This document shows positions 23,823-35,900 of a stretch of 64,000 bases of DNA, one piece after another. Both the position numbers and the translations under genes were made by a program. This DNA comes from Nectonema munidae. Taxonomy: Eukaryota > Nematomorpha > Nectonematoida > Nectonematidae. The notes beneath the pieces were generated by a model that made no database searches, had not been told where the DNA came from, and worked only from the letters and a program-made list of their open reading frames with translations. Each line of letters begins with the position of its first letter. Position 1 is the stretch's first letter. Location: assembly GCA_030549495.1 (NCBI GenBank), contig JAUIRK010000337.1, forward strand, positions 155,522 through 219,521, read 5' to 3'.

Positions 23823-24156
23823 TATATACCATTTTTAGTTCTATTTTGTCTTTTTGCAATTATAAACAAATAATCTCATGTGTTTTTGAAATAATGTTAA
23901 GTCAATTAAATAGAGGTTGCTAAATGAAAGTCGAAACTTTAATAAAGAAAGTAAAAAATTTTAAAAAATTCAAAAAAATAAAAATTTGTAATAATTTAAT
24001 TGCTAATTCATTGCCAAAATTAAATTGAGATAGTATTGCAAAAAGACAAAATATAATTGCCAAAAGACAAAATAGGATTGCAAACAGAAAAAATAGAATT
24101 GCAAAAGGACAAAATAGAATTGCAAAAGAACAACATAGAACTAAAAATGGTATATA
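23823..24156. repeat. hairpin MITE H1, best copy
   Basis: The left end TATATACCATTTTTAGTTCT continues into ATTTTGTCTTTTTGCAATT. The right end is its reverse complement after a run of four or five units of type AATTGCAAAAGGACAAAATA. It is about 334 bp. The subterminal 20-bp repeats are more numerous on the right arm than on the left. Confidence 0.8.
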
Positions 24157-24159
24157 TGC

Positions 24160-25353
24160 ACGAATTCTAAACTAATATAAATACAAATAGACAAATTCTT
24201 TTATTTCTGGGTCTAAGAATGCAGATAAAAATACTCGTATTCCAGAATCCAAGGATACAAATAAAAATCTTGATCAAATTATTCAAAAAAAACTCAGCAG
24301 ATACGAACTATACACAATACATATCTTCATTTATACAAATAAGAGATGTAAAAAAATTAACTAAAGCCTAAGAATAAAGCAAATTTATCCTTCCCAACTG
24401 GAAAAACTTTGTAAAATGGAGACAGTAAAGTAAAAAGGGAATTGCTTGCTAACAAATAAAGTGAGATCCGGCATTAAAATGAAGCACATTTTTAGATTAT
24501 TTTTCCACATTATTTTACATGGCGTAGAAACATTAAATTTAAAAAAAGTCTACGCAGAAGTACACATTTTTATGACTAAAGAAACAGATCAGAAACATAC
24601 AACTCATTCACTGAAGCAGAGACACATGCATACTTACAGATAAACACACACACACACCTCACAAATTACTAAAATAAAAAATGAACCAAATAATCTAAGT
24701 ACTTTTCACTGGTATATATTATTATACAATGTTTTTACAATGCGCAGTGCAAATCACTTTAAATTTCCAATCGATTTTATTGGTTGAATTTTATCTCAAA
24801 GTCTTTTTTAATGCTGTTTCAAAAGATATGTCATTGAAAAAGGAATCAATAAGCTTCTTTCCTAGTTTTGGTTATATAAGCAAGTACTACATCCAAAACA
24901 TGTTTGATGTTATATTTTCAAGACCATAGTTTAAATTTATACCTTCTTCTTGATATCTTTAAAAAAGGCGTATTAATCCATTTGACTTATTGTTTCTGCG
25001 TTAATGAAAGCAAACGTTAAATAGGGATTAGTCAAATTCGTCTGCTTGGCGTGAAATAAAATGAGTTTGCTCAAAATTAAATAAAATATATATAACTGAA
25101 AAATAACTTTAACATGTTTTTTATTTACTTTGAAAAAAACTTCCTCTTTTCTCATTTCGTGTTTTTGTTTCGGCCTAAAGGCGACGACCCGTTTAAGAAT
25201 ACCTTGTTAAAGTTTACGCATATAAAATTAGGACACAAGGATATAAAATAAAAAGCACATATGTGATATTTGAATATTTTGCTTGTTTTTGAATCAATAG
25301 AAATAAAAGAGAGTAGTTAAATATAAATATTTTTCTTATTCATAATTTTACTC
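24160..25353. other. intergenic, no gene supported
   Basis: AT-rich; short frames only. No repeat family was recognised by eye. Confidence 0.35.
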
Positions 25354-25361
25354 CTATAAAA

Positions 25362-25669
25362 GAGAGGTCACCAAACTACGGCCTGTGGGCCATATCCCAC
25401 CCACTTTATCTGGACCATAAGTTTGATAGGTGTTACAAAATACGTATTTTTCAAATATATTGTGTTCATTTCCACTTTTTATGTATCCTCAGTGTATCAA
25501 CTTTGTCACATCCATAGGAAAAACATCGAAATTTTTGCTTTCTTTTGCTTTAAACAAGTATTAATACGAATTTCATAATGCTATGTTTTTTAACTTTTCA
25601 ATATTTCGGCCCGCGTTTTTTAAATTTTCGGTATTCCGACTCGCCTTAAGAAAAGTTTGGTAATCCCTG
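25362..25669 (+). repeat. hAT MITE, 308 bp, near-perfect target duplication
   Basis: The left end is GAGAGGTCACCAAACTACGG; the right end in reverse is CAGGGATTACCAAACTTTTC. CTATAAAA (25354-25361) and CTCTAAAA (25670-25677) flank it, 7 of 8 matching, as expected for a hAT target duplication. GGCCTGTGGGCC lies just inside the left end. Confidence 0.8.
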
Positions 25670-26097
25670 CTCTAAAACATGACAATGGATCATGGTTTAG
25701 GATTTTGAAAAAGTTGCAGAAGGTTTCAAGAAGGATTTTTGGATTTGAAAAATGATTTAGCAGTTTATAATCTCTATATACAATCCACATCCTTTTAAAG
25801 AATTTTGGACCCGTGTGATTGCTAGCAACACGAATATTTCAAAATTTGTGGCTCGACATATCTTTTGTCCTTCACAATTAACTTGCCTGTGTGAGAGTTG
25901 ATTTTTAGTCCGTTGAACATCAAACTTAAGCAGAAGGGTACTTTTCTAAATTTGAAAGTTTTGTAAACCAAATTTTTAAAATTGACTCAACAAAGTCCTG
26001 AATTCAATAATCAAGATTTTTTGATGTGACAGTTTGATAAATGATTTGGTAAAATTCATTATGGTAATTTTAAAAAAGAGATTAAGATATCCTAGTT

Positions 26098-26205
26098 AGT
26101 TTCGGCAAGAGATTGCCTTCTTCAGAAGAAAAAAATTTCATGGCTGAATATAACTAACTAACGAGTTTGGATAGTGGTGTTCACGCATAAATCTTTTTCC
26201 TTCTG
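26098..26205. repeat. inverted repeat carrying CTTCTGAAGAAGGC...GCCGAAAC
   Basis: The plus strand holds TTCTGAAGAAGGCAGTCGCT (about 26192) followed by TGCC. The minus strand of 26100-26134 reads TTCTGAAGAAGGCAATCTCT followed by TGCCGAAAC. The arms are about 33 bp with a loop of about 60 bp. CTGA-GA followed by a short stem and GAAAC resembles the hammerhead core layout, but pairing around the core is incomplete. Confidence 0.6.
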
Positions 26206-26539
26206 AAGAAGGCAGTCGCTTGCCAAATCTGGTGAGGTGAGAGTTTACAATTGTTTATCAAAGCCCTGAATTAGTTATGAATAGGTTCCTTCACAGTGTG
26301 AAATACTGAAAAATAGGAGATTTTTAGGAATATTTAAAATAAACTTTGATGTACAAAAAAATATATCTTTCGGTAACAACAAAGAACTTCTTCCCAAAAG
26401 TAAACAAATAAAAACTGGAAGTCAATTGAATTTTTGTCAGTTTTTTAATATCCAATCTCTTTTCACTTGCATACAGGGGTATTAGGTTTTAACGACCCTT
26501 GGTAAACCCAGGTGAACCCATCCTAAACTAAATATAATT

Positions 26540-26770
26540 CATCATCACCATAATCAAATCCAAAGAACTAACATCGTATCACGGAGCACATGATTTTTTC
26601 ATCAATGTCATATCATCATTCAAATACCACCACATCATTATCATAATACATCATAGGTATGATATAGTGAATAAACATTATCATAATCGTTTTCGTCGAT
26701 TCATCATCCTTCATCATCATCACATACACAGAGAACACATCATCATTTCAATGTTTCGTCATCTCATTTG
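26540..26770 (+). repeat. imperfect CAT/ATC microsatellite upstream of the six-exon gene
   Basis: About 230 bp dominated by ATCAT and CACAT runs, ending about 210 bp before the start codon at 26983. It may lie in the promoter region. Confidence 0.7.
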
Positions 26771-26982
26771 CTTTATATAGTGAATAAGTGCATTTCATTG
26801 GATAGAAGTGATTGACGTTTCTTCTGTGCATGCGTCAAAAGCAATTAAAATATTCCCGCCTCTTCTTGTTAGTCAAACACTCTTTCTACTTTACTCGTGT
26901 ACTCCACCACCATTCGCATCATCACTGCCACTAGCCTTTAGTAATTTTACTTCTCTTCAATTTCGCACGCAATCTCGCCGTC

Positions 26983-29900
26983 ATGTTTAGCGAAGAAGCT
27001 GCCTTCAAAACTGGAAAGAAGTAAGTCCACCTAATTTTCTAAACATTTTCACACTTATTCATTTACTTTCAGTTTTTTTTTTTTAAAAACTTTAAACTTC
27101 CATTTTGAAGTTTATTTGAAGGTAAGGCTGTTTTTTGATTTAAATAAGTAAATTTCTCCTTTCTAAAATATTATGACAACATATTTAAAAATTGGTCTCT
27201 ATTCGGTTTGAATTTTAGGAACTACAATTCTGAAGACTGTCCTTTATTCCCTTAACCTCTCCGCTTAACGGCTGGATCTTGGAATTTATAGTAATGACAT
27301 GTGAGATATAGGATTTTTAGTTCTATTTTGCCTTTTGCAATTTTGTTTTGTCATTTTACAAATTTATTTCTTCTTTTAACATCTGTTTACTTGACATTCT
27401 CTCATCACTTTTACAAGTAACGTTTCAATCTCTATTTTTAGAAAAGCTAGCCAACTAACTGATTAACTAGCTAACGAATAACTAAGCGACTAACCAGTGG
27501 CCTAGCCAGAATTTTTAAATAACTAAGCAAAAAATGAGGGTGGAACTCTTTTTGGCTCAGAGAATCCTGGGTGGGTTATCTCCCCCCCCCCCCACTCTAA
27601 AAATTTTTTTCCAACAAAATAATATTAAGAATTAATTAATAATTTTAAATATATATTGTATGTATAAAAACATTGTATGTTGTTATATATATATATATTC
27701 TATATATTCAATATCAATATATTTATAAATATATATTGTATGTATAAAATATGTATTGTATGTAATGAATATATATTGGACTCCTGTTTAAACAAGTAAT
27801 TTATTATTTTTACTCATCATTTAAATTCAAATAAAATTTTTTTTAAAATTTTTTAGAATGGGGGGGGGGGGGGGAGATAACCCATAAGTACCGAATCCTG
27901 TGCCTCTACAAGGCTCGCTAACGAGAGAAGATAAGTGGTCCCTCCCGCGTGGGGGGGGGGGGGGTCTAAAAGGTCTCCTCCAGAAAATGTTTTGAAATGT
28001 TAAAACAAATTGTGCCTTTAATCTTGAATACAAATTTGCCATTATTGTGTACAGGGAAGCGAAACTTAATACTCTTCGGGCAAAAATTTGGTACACTCGT
28101 GGCTATTGATGTAGTGCCTGACTAGGCACCTGTTAAGTGACTAAATTTAATTATTTTTAAAAAGTCCATATTAATAAAAATAAAGATAAATCCAAATCTT
28201 TCAAATTTCATTCATTCAATAAAAGAAAATTCCCTTTTTTTCTGATTTGTAAATCTTTTGATTACTTTTCGATATCACTGTAATTTCAGAATGTTTGATT
28301 AAATAGTTGTAGCTTTATAAACAAATTCAAGAGGGAGCTTTTCAAACACAATTTGGCCTCAAGAAAATTCGGCCTTGGGACATCGACCTCTAATTCAATA
28401 TTATTTTGAGGCAGATTTATTCAGAGGCCAAAGCCTGAATTGATATGTTCTCGCTTAAAAAGGGGTCTAAGTTAAATTAAGTTATGGTCATGAATTTTTA
28501 GAGGCTATAAATCATTACTAATACTGAGTATATAAGTTTGTTATTTGCATACGTGTGGCGCACAACCTTAAAATTTATGCCAAGGAGGGGGGAGGGGGAA
28601 GACTTCATTTTTATAATTTTTAAAATTTATTTTAAAAAAATTTGTATCCCAAACTCAACCGTAAAACAGTTCACTCCCCCAAAATTTTTAATCTAAATCC
28701 CATTTCTGGTAGTTTCGATTTATTTGTTATACTGTCCACATATTGATTTCTCTCTTGTTCAACTTCTCGAGTTCAAAGTTTATAATTATTTTATTAAGTA
28801 ATCTTTATCAAATAAATTAATAAACAACATATTGTGCTCAATAGGCAGTTAATTCATTTTTGTGCTTTTCATTAACTTTATCACAAACGAAATAAATTTT
28901 CACTCTTAAGGCACAGTGGATTAACGGCGAAGCAACAAATAAAAAGCGTCTTCTTTATGAAATAATTGTTTCGAAAGTGGAGGACAAATTTTTAAGAGAG
29001 TTCTGGATACGTGAATGCAATGAGTTACGTTGTGTAAATAAATGTGATCCACGTTTAAAAAATAATCAACAAACTCGTATTTTTATATGGACATTTAATT
29101 TATAACCTCGAATTGGCTATTTACACAATCCTTTGAATGAAGGCAAATTCTAATCCTATTGCGCCTTGATAAATTGATCTATAATAATATTCAATGAAGA
29201 GTATATCGAATAATATAAGAGATTAATTATTTTCTTTTAACTAAAAGAGATAAATCGAAAACACCTGCATTTGATTTGATATCGTAATAAGAAGGGATGG
29301 AGAGAAAACATTTAAAAATATTATAAGTAGGATGCAAATGTGCATCTTTTCAACGGGTTTAATATAATTTTCTGAAATGTATACCTTTTTATCAGGGCCG
29401 GCAAACACGTTTGAAATTTTTAAAACTAATTTATCAAGCTATTAATTTTTTTTAAATGTTTTTAAATATAAAGTTATTGTTATGATAGTTACACCATTGT
29501 GAAAATGAAAATAAAGAATCAAGACCTAAAACTCGACACCTAACTTAACCCGTTAACGACCAGAATAATCAGACGGTATCTAATGTAAAGCAGAAGATTT
29601 GTATTAAAGAGCATTGATAAAAGCAGACGATTTTATTTTTGTAAAGTCGACATATGTAGACTGTGGTCGATAACCGGTTAAAAGTGGCGGCCCTATTTTT
29701 AATGCGGACCTGGGAGTATGCTAATTTTGCCACCGCTCAAAATTTCAAACAACACTCCAAAAAGCCCCAAAACTTACTAATATACGTATTGTATAGAATG
29801 CTGCAAAGCATTATTACATTACTATTTAAGTCTAAAATATGTGACTAAATTTTTATTCATGATATATCAATACAAATAAATTCTGTGCATGGGGTGAACG

Positions 29901-32900
29901 CCCCTGTTGGTACGTCACTACTAGAGCCCCTATTTTTTTTATATCATTCAATTGGTCCCACGAAAACTGGGAAATTAGCATTGCTAATATTTTCAGTCTG
30001 AAAAGTGCTCAAAATTTCCATTTAGGGATAAGTGCGATGGAGAAAATTGACAGGCTGAAAATTGCCGTTGCTGTGAACCAACTTTCATATTTTTAAGTAT
30101 TAGAATTTATAAAATGGTAACAGAATTCAAATTCAATAAGTTATCTCTTAGAGCATTGTAGATGTGCTGTCTAAAATTAAAATGAACTCCCTAAGACGTA
30201 ATTCAAATAATAAAAAGTGTTGGGAATTTTTTTTTGTGGAAAGACTTTGCTTTGGGAGTTTTAGTATTTTGTCTGTAAACGCTGATTTTATGAAATGCCA
30301 AAAGTGTAGTGAAGAGTAATATGAATGAATTCTCCAAGAAATAAAATGTCATCGCGTAATATTAGGGATTGCCCCCTAAAGCTTTTTTTCCCTCCCCGGG
30401 GATTCCCCGGGAAAAAATATATATTTTTTTATCAAGAAGAAAACTAAAATTTTGAAATGATTTATTCAAACTTCTTCAAATAATAAAATTTTAAAAACAA
30501 TAATCGTAGACGTAGAAATAGTTTTTGTTTACAATTTGAAACATGGTGAATTATAGATAATACATATAGCTTTGAAATACACATAATAATACATAAATAC
30601 CACCACCACATATGAATTGTTTGCAAGTTGAATCATGAATTATAAATAATACATATAGCTTTGAAATGCACATAATACAATAAATATCACCACGATCATA
30701 TAATGTAAAAATATGATTATAACTGTGAATTTAATCTTGTATTTTTTCCCCAGGGAAAAAAAGATTTTTCCCAAGGAGCGGGGAGGCTTTTTTTTCGTTT
30801 TTTCCCAGGGGAGACGGGGACGGGGTCCCCGGGGTGCAATCTCTAGTAATAAGTAAATCAATAGAAAAAGAATAATGTATGTCTTGACGAGAAGGATTAA
30901 ACCTGATTGATGTTTATAGAAGAGAGAGCAAAATACTCATCAAGACTGTATTCCAATAGCTTCTTTTGAATATACTCGTAGAAGGTTCCGCCAGGGACCC
31001 CGAAATTCCCCGTTTTTTGAGGGGAGAGATCCCCGTTTTCCATTATCGAGGAAGAAATAATTCATGGAATTCACACTAATAGTTAAAATACAAAACATAC
31101 AGATTTAAACGAAGTGGTAGTCTGTAGCTCTACAATCGTTTAACGACTATTGGACAATTTGACGTCTGAAAAATTATGTTTAACGGATAGCGAGACGATT
31201 CTCTACTGTGAGGTGGCCAACTCAGCAAGTGTGGGTGAGGTGGAATATTTATTCCAATAGGATAAAACAATATTGATTTATAAAAATTTTATTTAATCAC
31301 TTACATACATATAATATCGGATTATTTTTATTCTAGAATGTTTAGTTGTAAAAACGCTCACACAGATATCTTTGGAACTCAAATCTCAACAGAAGAATGC
31401 CTACAACTTACGATTCCTGAAACATATGAAAATCATGTACGCTTTGCTTATATGAATTATATTTCAAAATTTAACTTGCAGACAGTATTTTATAAATATT
31501 TTGGAAGAACATTTCTTTCAAAAAATGAGTGTTATTTTTTCTTGAGGTACCTATTTCCTTTACTAGTATAAAATATATTGTGGCAGATTGATTAGATACT
31601 GTGTTTCGATTACTCAAGATCTTGGGTTCGATTCTTCATCAGCTTATTTTCTTCATAGTTCGATACAAGAGGCGCAAGTGTGCCTTTTCAATGAAAACAC
31701 CTGTGGTACCTTTACCTTTATTTTATTTGCCTATCTTACCAAACCTCACTATTTTATCCTCATTTTCCTCAGTCAATATTTGAAGATTTCTTTCCATGTT
31801 TTAGCTAGACTAATTACATGGAGGTTTGAACAAACGCTGAAATGGGAGGTATTCGAGATTCAAATCAATCTTTTTGACTTTTTTAGATTGTAGAACAAAT
31901 TTAATGGAATAATGCTTATTTTGCGTACAAGCAGTACTTGCACAGCTATATGTTTTTATAATTTTTTCTTAAGTTAAGACACTTTGAACAAGTTGAAAAT
32001 TTTCAAGGGGAGGGGGGGGGGCAAAATAAAACTGGGGAGGGGGGGGGGGGAACTTGCCCCAAAAATATATAGATATCGCGGGCTCTGCGTACAAGATATA
32101 TTGCAACAATACTTGAATTCATAAGTTTCCTTGTTTTCGTCATCACTAAACGAACACCCATATTGAAGTATAATTATGTATAATGAATTTTAGCTAAAGG
32201 TAATTCGTTAGTTAGAGTGAGTTATATAGTGGGTTAATTAATTAGCTAATTTAAGTAAACCAGTAGTCAAAATTATCGCGAATCAAATATGCTATAAATT
32301 AAATTTTGTACGCGTCAAAGAACACGAGCCATGACCATGTATCCACTTTTTGCAATATCACCTACTCAAAACACCGAAATGTATGTCAGCATATTATTTT
32401 CATCAGTTTTCTATTTTTCCCATATTTAGAAACATTTTGCTATATAATTTTCCTTAATCCAAAATACTTTTAAATTTTTATCTATTTAAAAAAATCCATT
32501 TTCTGCGGCTATAAAATTTTAAATATCATTCAGATTTCTTTGGCTAAAATTTTGTATAGGCAAATTTCCTTACATGTAGTTTTCCTCGTGAAACTTTTGG
32601 ACCATGGCTAAGAAATCTCGGTGATAAGGATGCGTGAGATTCTGTTGTACCGCTTTTTTATCCTGGTTTTCTTCCTCTGGAGAATTCAAAGATTTTTACC
32701 GTTAGGTTGCGCTCTCGCGTCCCAATAATCAAGCGAAAAGCTCCAGATTAAGCTTTTTTCCTAATTGGTGAGCGTTCGTGATGGGATGTATCCACTATCT
32801 TCGATTCATTTATATATTTAATGCTTTACGACTAGTGAAAGATCAATGTTCCAAGAAATGAAATTCATCTGCTCTAAATATATAAAATTGGATTGAAAAA

Positions 32901-35900
32901 AGAGCCTGGTGATTAGTCTATAAAATTCTGCTCCTCTGTTATTTTCAAAATTGTCCTATTTTGGAACATAAGTAATTTCATCTTCGTCTGCTTTTTTCAA
33001 TGACCTTGAATATAAATCGTCTGCGTTTTTTAGATATCGTCTGCTTTGCTTGGCCTTAAATGGGTTAACCAATGAATTGACAAACTTATGAACAATTTTT
33101 TTCCAATTCGAGACAATGACATTATATTTGATGCTCTATATTTTGACTTTCATCGACAAATACAGCGCCATTTATATAAATCTATCAACAATCACTTTAA
33201 ATTTTTTGATAGCGCCACCTGTCCTATATAAAGTTTACTTGCAATGCTAAACTTACATTGAATTTGTCTTTTATCATCCTTGTTTTTTAAATCAAAATTA
33301 ATATTTGTGACGCCATTTTGTAACACATGCGCGCGCATGAAATTTTACATGTATGCCAGCAACGTTAAAGATGTGCAAAGCTTCTCACTCCCTAAAACAC
33401 TAATCCTAACGCTTTTTTACATTAGAACAAAGCAAACTATTTTTTCATAATTTACTAATTATTCTCAGCATTATCATTATTATTATTATTAAAAGGCTGG
33501 GATTGTATTTCGAAGTAAGTCGTGAAGTATATATATTATATTCTCCACATTTTTTCTTCTATCATATCAGTACTCGTATTTATCGTGTACGATTTGTTAA
33601 AAGATTTCCACATCTTTTCACAAACAAGATATGCCACAGACGCTACTGATGCACCGTTGATGCGGCACCGGATAAGCTGCCTATTTTTTGATTCGCATAG
33701 GCTCGCCTTATTTTGATAAAGATTTGTCTTGTCTACTTGAGATGGGGTTTCAATATTTCTACAACATCAAACTGGGACAAACATCGTATTTAAGAAAGTA
33801 AAGAACAAAATTTGCTATTTAAAAAAATACATTGAAAATACTTTAGAAGTAAAAGATTATTCTTTATACTTAAAACAGATAAACAGTGATATTTGGAGCT
33901 AAAGTTTTCTTAATTTCTTTTTTGGACATATAATAATAGCGAATCAAAAATGAGGATTTAATTCGTCGTTTTCCTTTTCCAATTTAAGTTGATATTGGTC
34001 AGACGACAATCAAGATCTATTGAGACAACTCATAAATATTTTTTTGGTTTTCAATAAATTTTTCTATTTTATGAATGAATAATAATAATTATTGAATTTT
34101 AAACTTAGATTTTATAAACTTAATATTGGAAGAGAAATTATAAACTAAACTCTCAAAACGTGCACTATTTAGACTCCAGATAAAAATTTTTTTCCATAGA
34201 ATCGGTTTTTATAAACAAAACTGTTTTAAAAAAATTTAATAATAAACTAATTTTTATAAATTTATGTTCTAAATAGCTATTTTTTTTTAATTTTCTTTTC
34301 TATATATTTAAAAATAGTTTTTAGTTTAAAACTTCTTCAATCCTTTTTCAACCCTAACCCTTAAAACAAACAAAAAATAAAATCAGAATTTTTTTTTAAA
34401 TTAAATAAAAGAGGACGAAAAAGACGAACATAGAAATAAAAATGGTACATATCAAAGCATAAACAGTGATAAATGACTGTATAAATTGGGTTATAGGGAC
34501 TAAAACCTATGACTGGTTCTTTCACATCATTATACTTTTATGGTTTGGATAGATAGCGTCTAAAAATGCTGATGATTATCTGCCCTGCCCAACCTCTCCA
34601 GATTTTAGAAGTTTTATAAAACAAAAAATTAACAAAATGAATAAATACAACCGTCATAAAAATAAATTGTCGTTATTCAAAAGACGGAAATTTTTTTCCT
34701 CTTATAATTTATATATTAGTATGATTTATCAGCACTTGTTAATATTCAATAAATTTCTTCCTCTTATGAGTTCCCTATATCGATGATATACGTGTGGGCG
34801 CGTGTAGATCAACAACACTCCATGCTCGGAAAAATGAGGCTTTTCAATGCACCCTCCTTCAATGAGTGTTGTTTGCCCTAGAACAAGATCAGTGCGTTCG
34901 TTTACTTTACTTGTTAAAATAATAAAAAGGTATATCGAGATTTTGAAGTCGATAAACTTTGTGTACTTAGTGAAGGCAGTAATGGCTTTCATTGCCGTGT
35001 ATAACAAGCTCTTTATAAGTTAACCCAATCAGTGACGGGGGCATTTTAGCCCCCCCCCCCCTTAACTAAAATTTTTATTATATCAAAAATTAGCTGAATT
35101 ATATGCCTTCAAACTTTGCGACTTCTAAAATCGCTAGCTGGATAGATACTATTTTATTTTTTTACGATAGTTGAATGACTGTCTCTCTAATGTCAAAAAC
35201 TGTCTATCCAAATCAAATGTAAATTTTTTTCAACAAAATGTTTATATTATAATGTCTATAACTTATTATTTCGGGTTTATATATAAGATACACTCTTAAA
35301 AATTTATTATATATATTGGAACATATAACACTTATGCATGCATATTTTTTCAATAAACATGGCAACTTTGTAGCAAATGTCAATCAAATTTTGATTGATG
35401 ATAAAATTGTTTACGAAAACATTCATTCAAATTTTAAATAAAATTAATTTTTTTATACCAAATCTAAGATGATTTCATTTCTCTACACAGTTTTCATAAT
35501 TTGAGTGTAAAAATTTCTGAAAGTGTCATTCAAATTTGCGTTTTACCTTTAATTTATTAGTTAATATTTTAATCATCAATTGACTAAAAAAGTCATCTAA
35601 AATTTTTTTAAAGAGTTAGAGTTACTACAAATATGTCAGACACCAAAAAATTTTATAAATGTAAATCAAATTTGACAAATTTTTTTCTTCAGTGGAATGA
35701 GTGAATATTTTAGATGTTGAAAAGTTTTTGTAATTGAAAAAAGACGATTATGAATGGGTTCATTAAGGAAAGGAATTTTGAAAAAGGATTCGTTAACAAA
35801 CATTCAGTGATATTTGAAAATAACCACTGATAATACTACACATTATATTGATGAAAAAAGACAGGATCAACAAAGAGATTCTCTTGAATAGAGAAGTTAT

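Noticed and set aside
27827-28096. Minus-strand 89-codon proline-rich open frame
   Set aside because: Its prolines and glycines come from G/C homopolymer runs in a MITE.
31588-31893. 101-codon plus-strand frame following exon 2 of the six-exon gene
   Set aside because: It begins in SINE S1 and has no conserved content.
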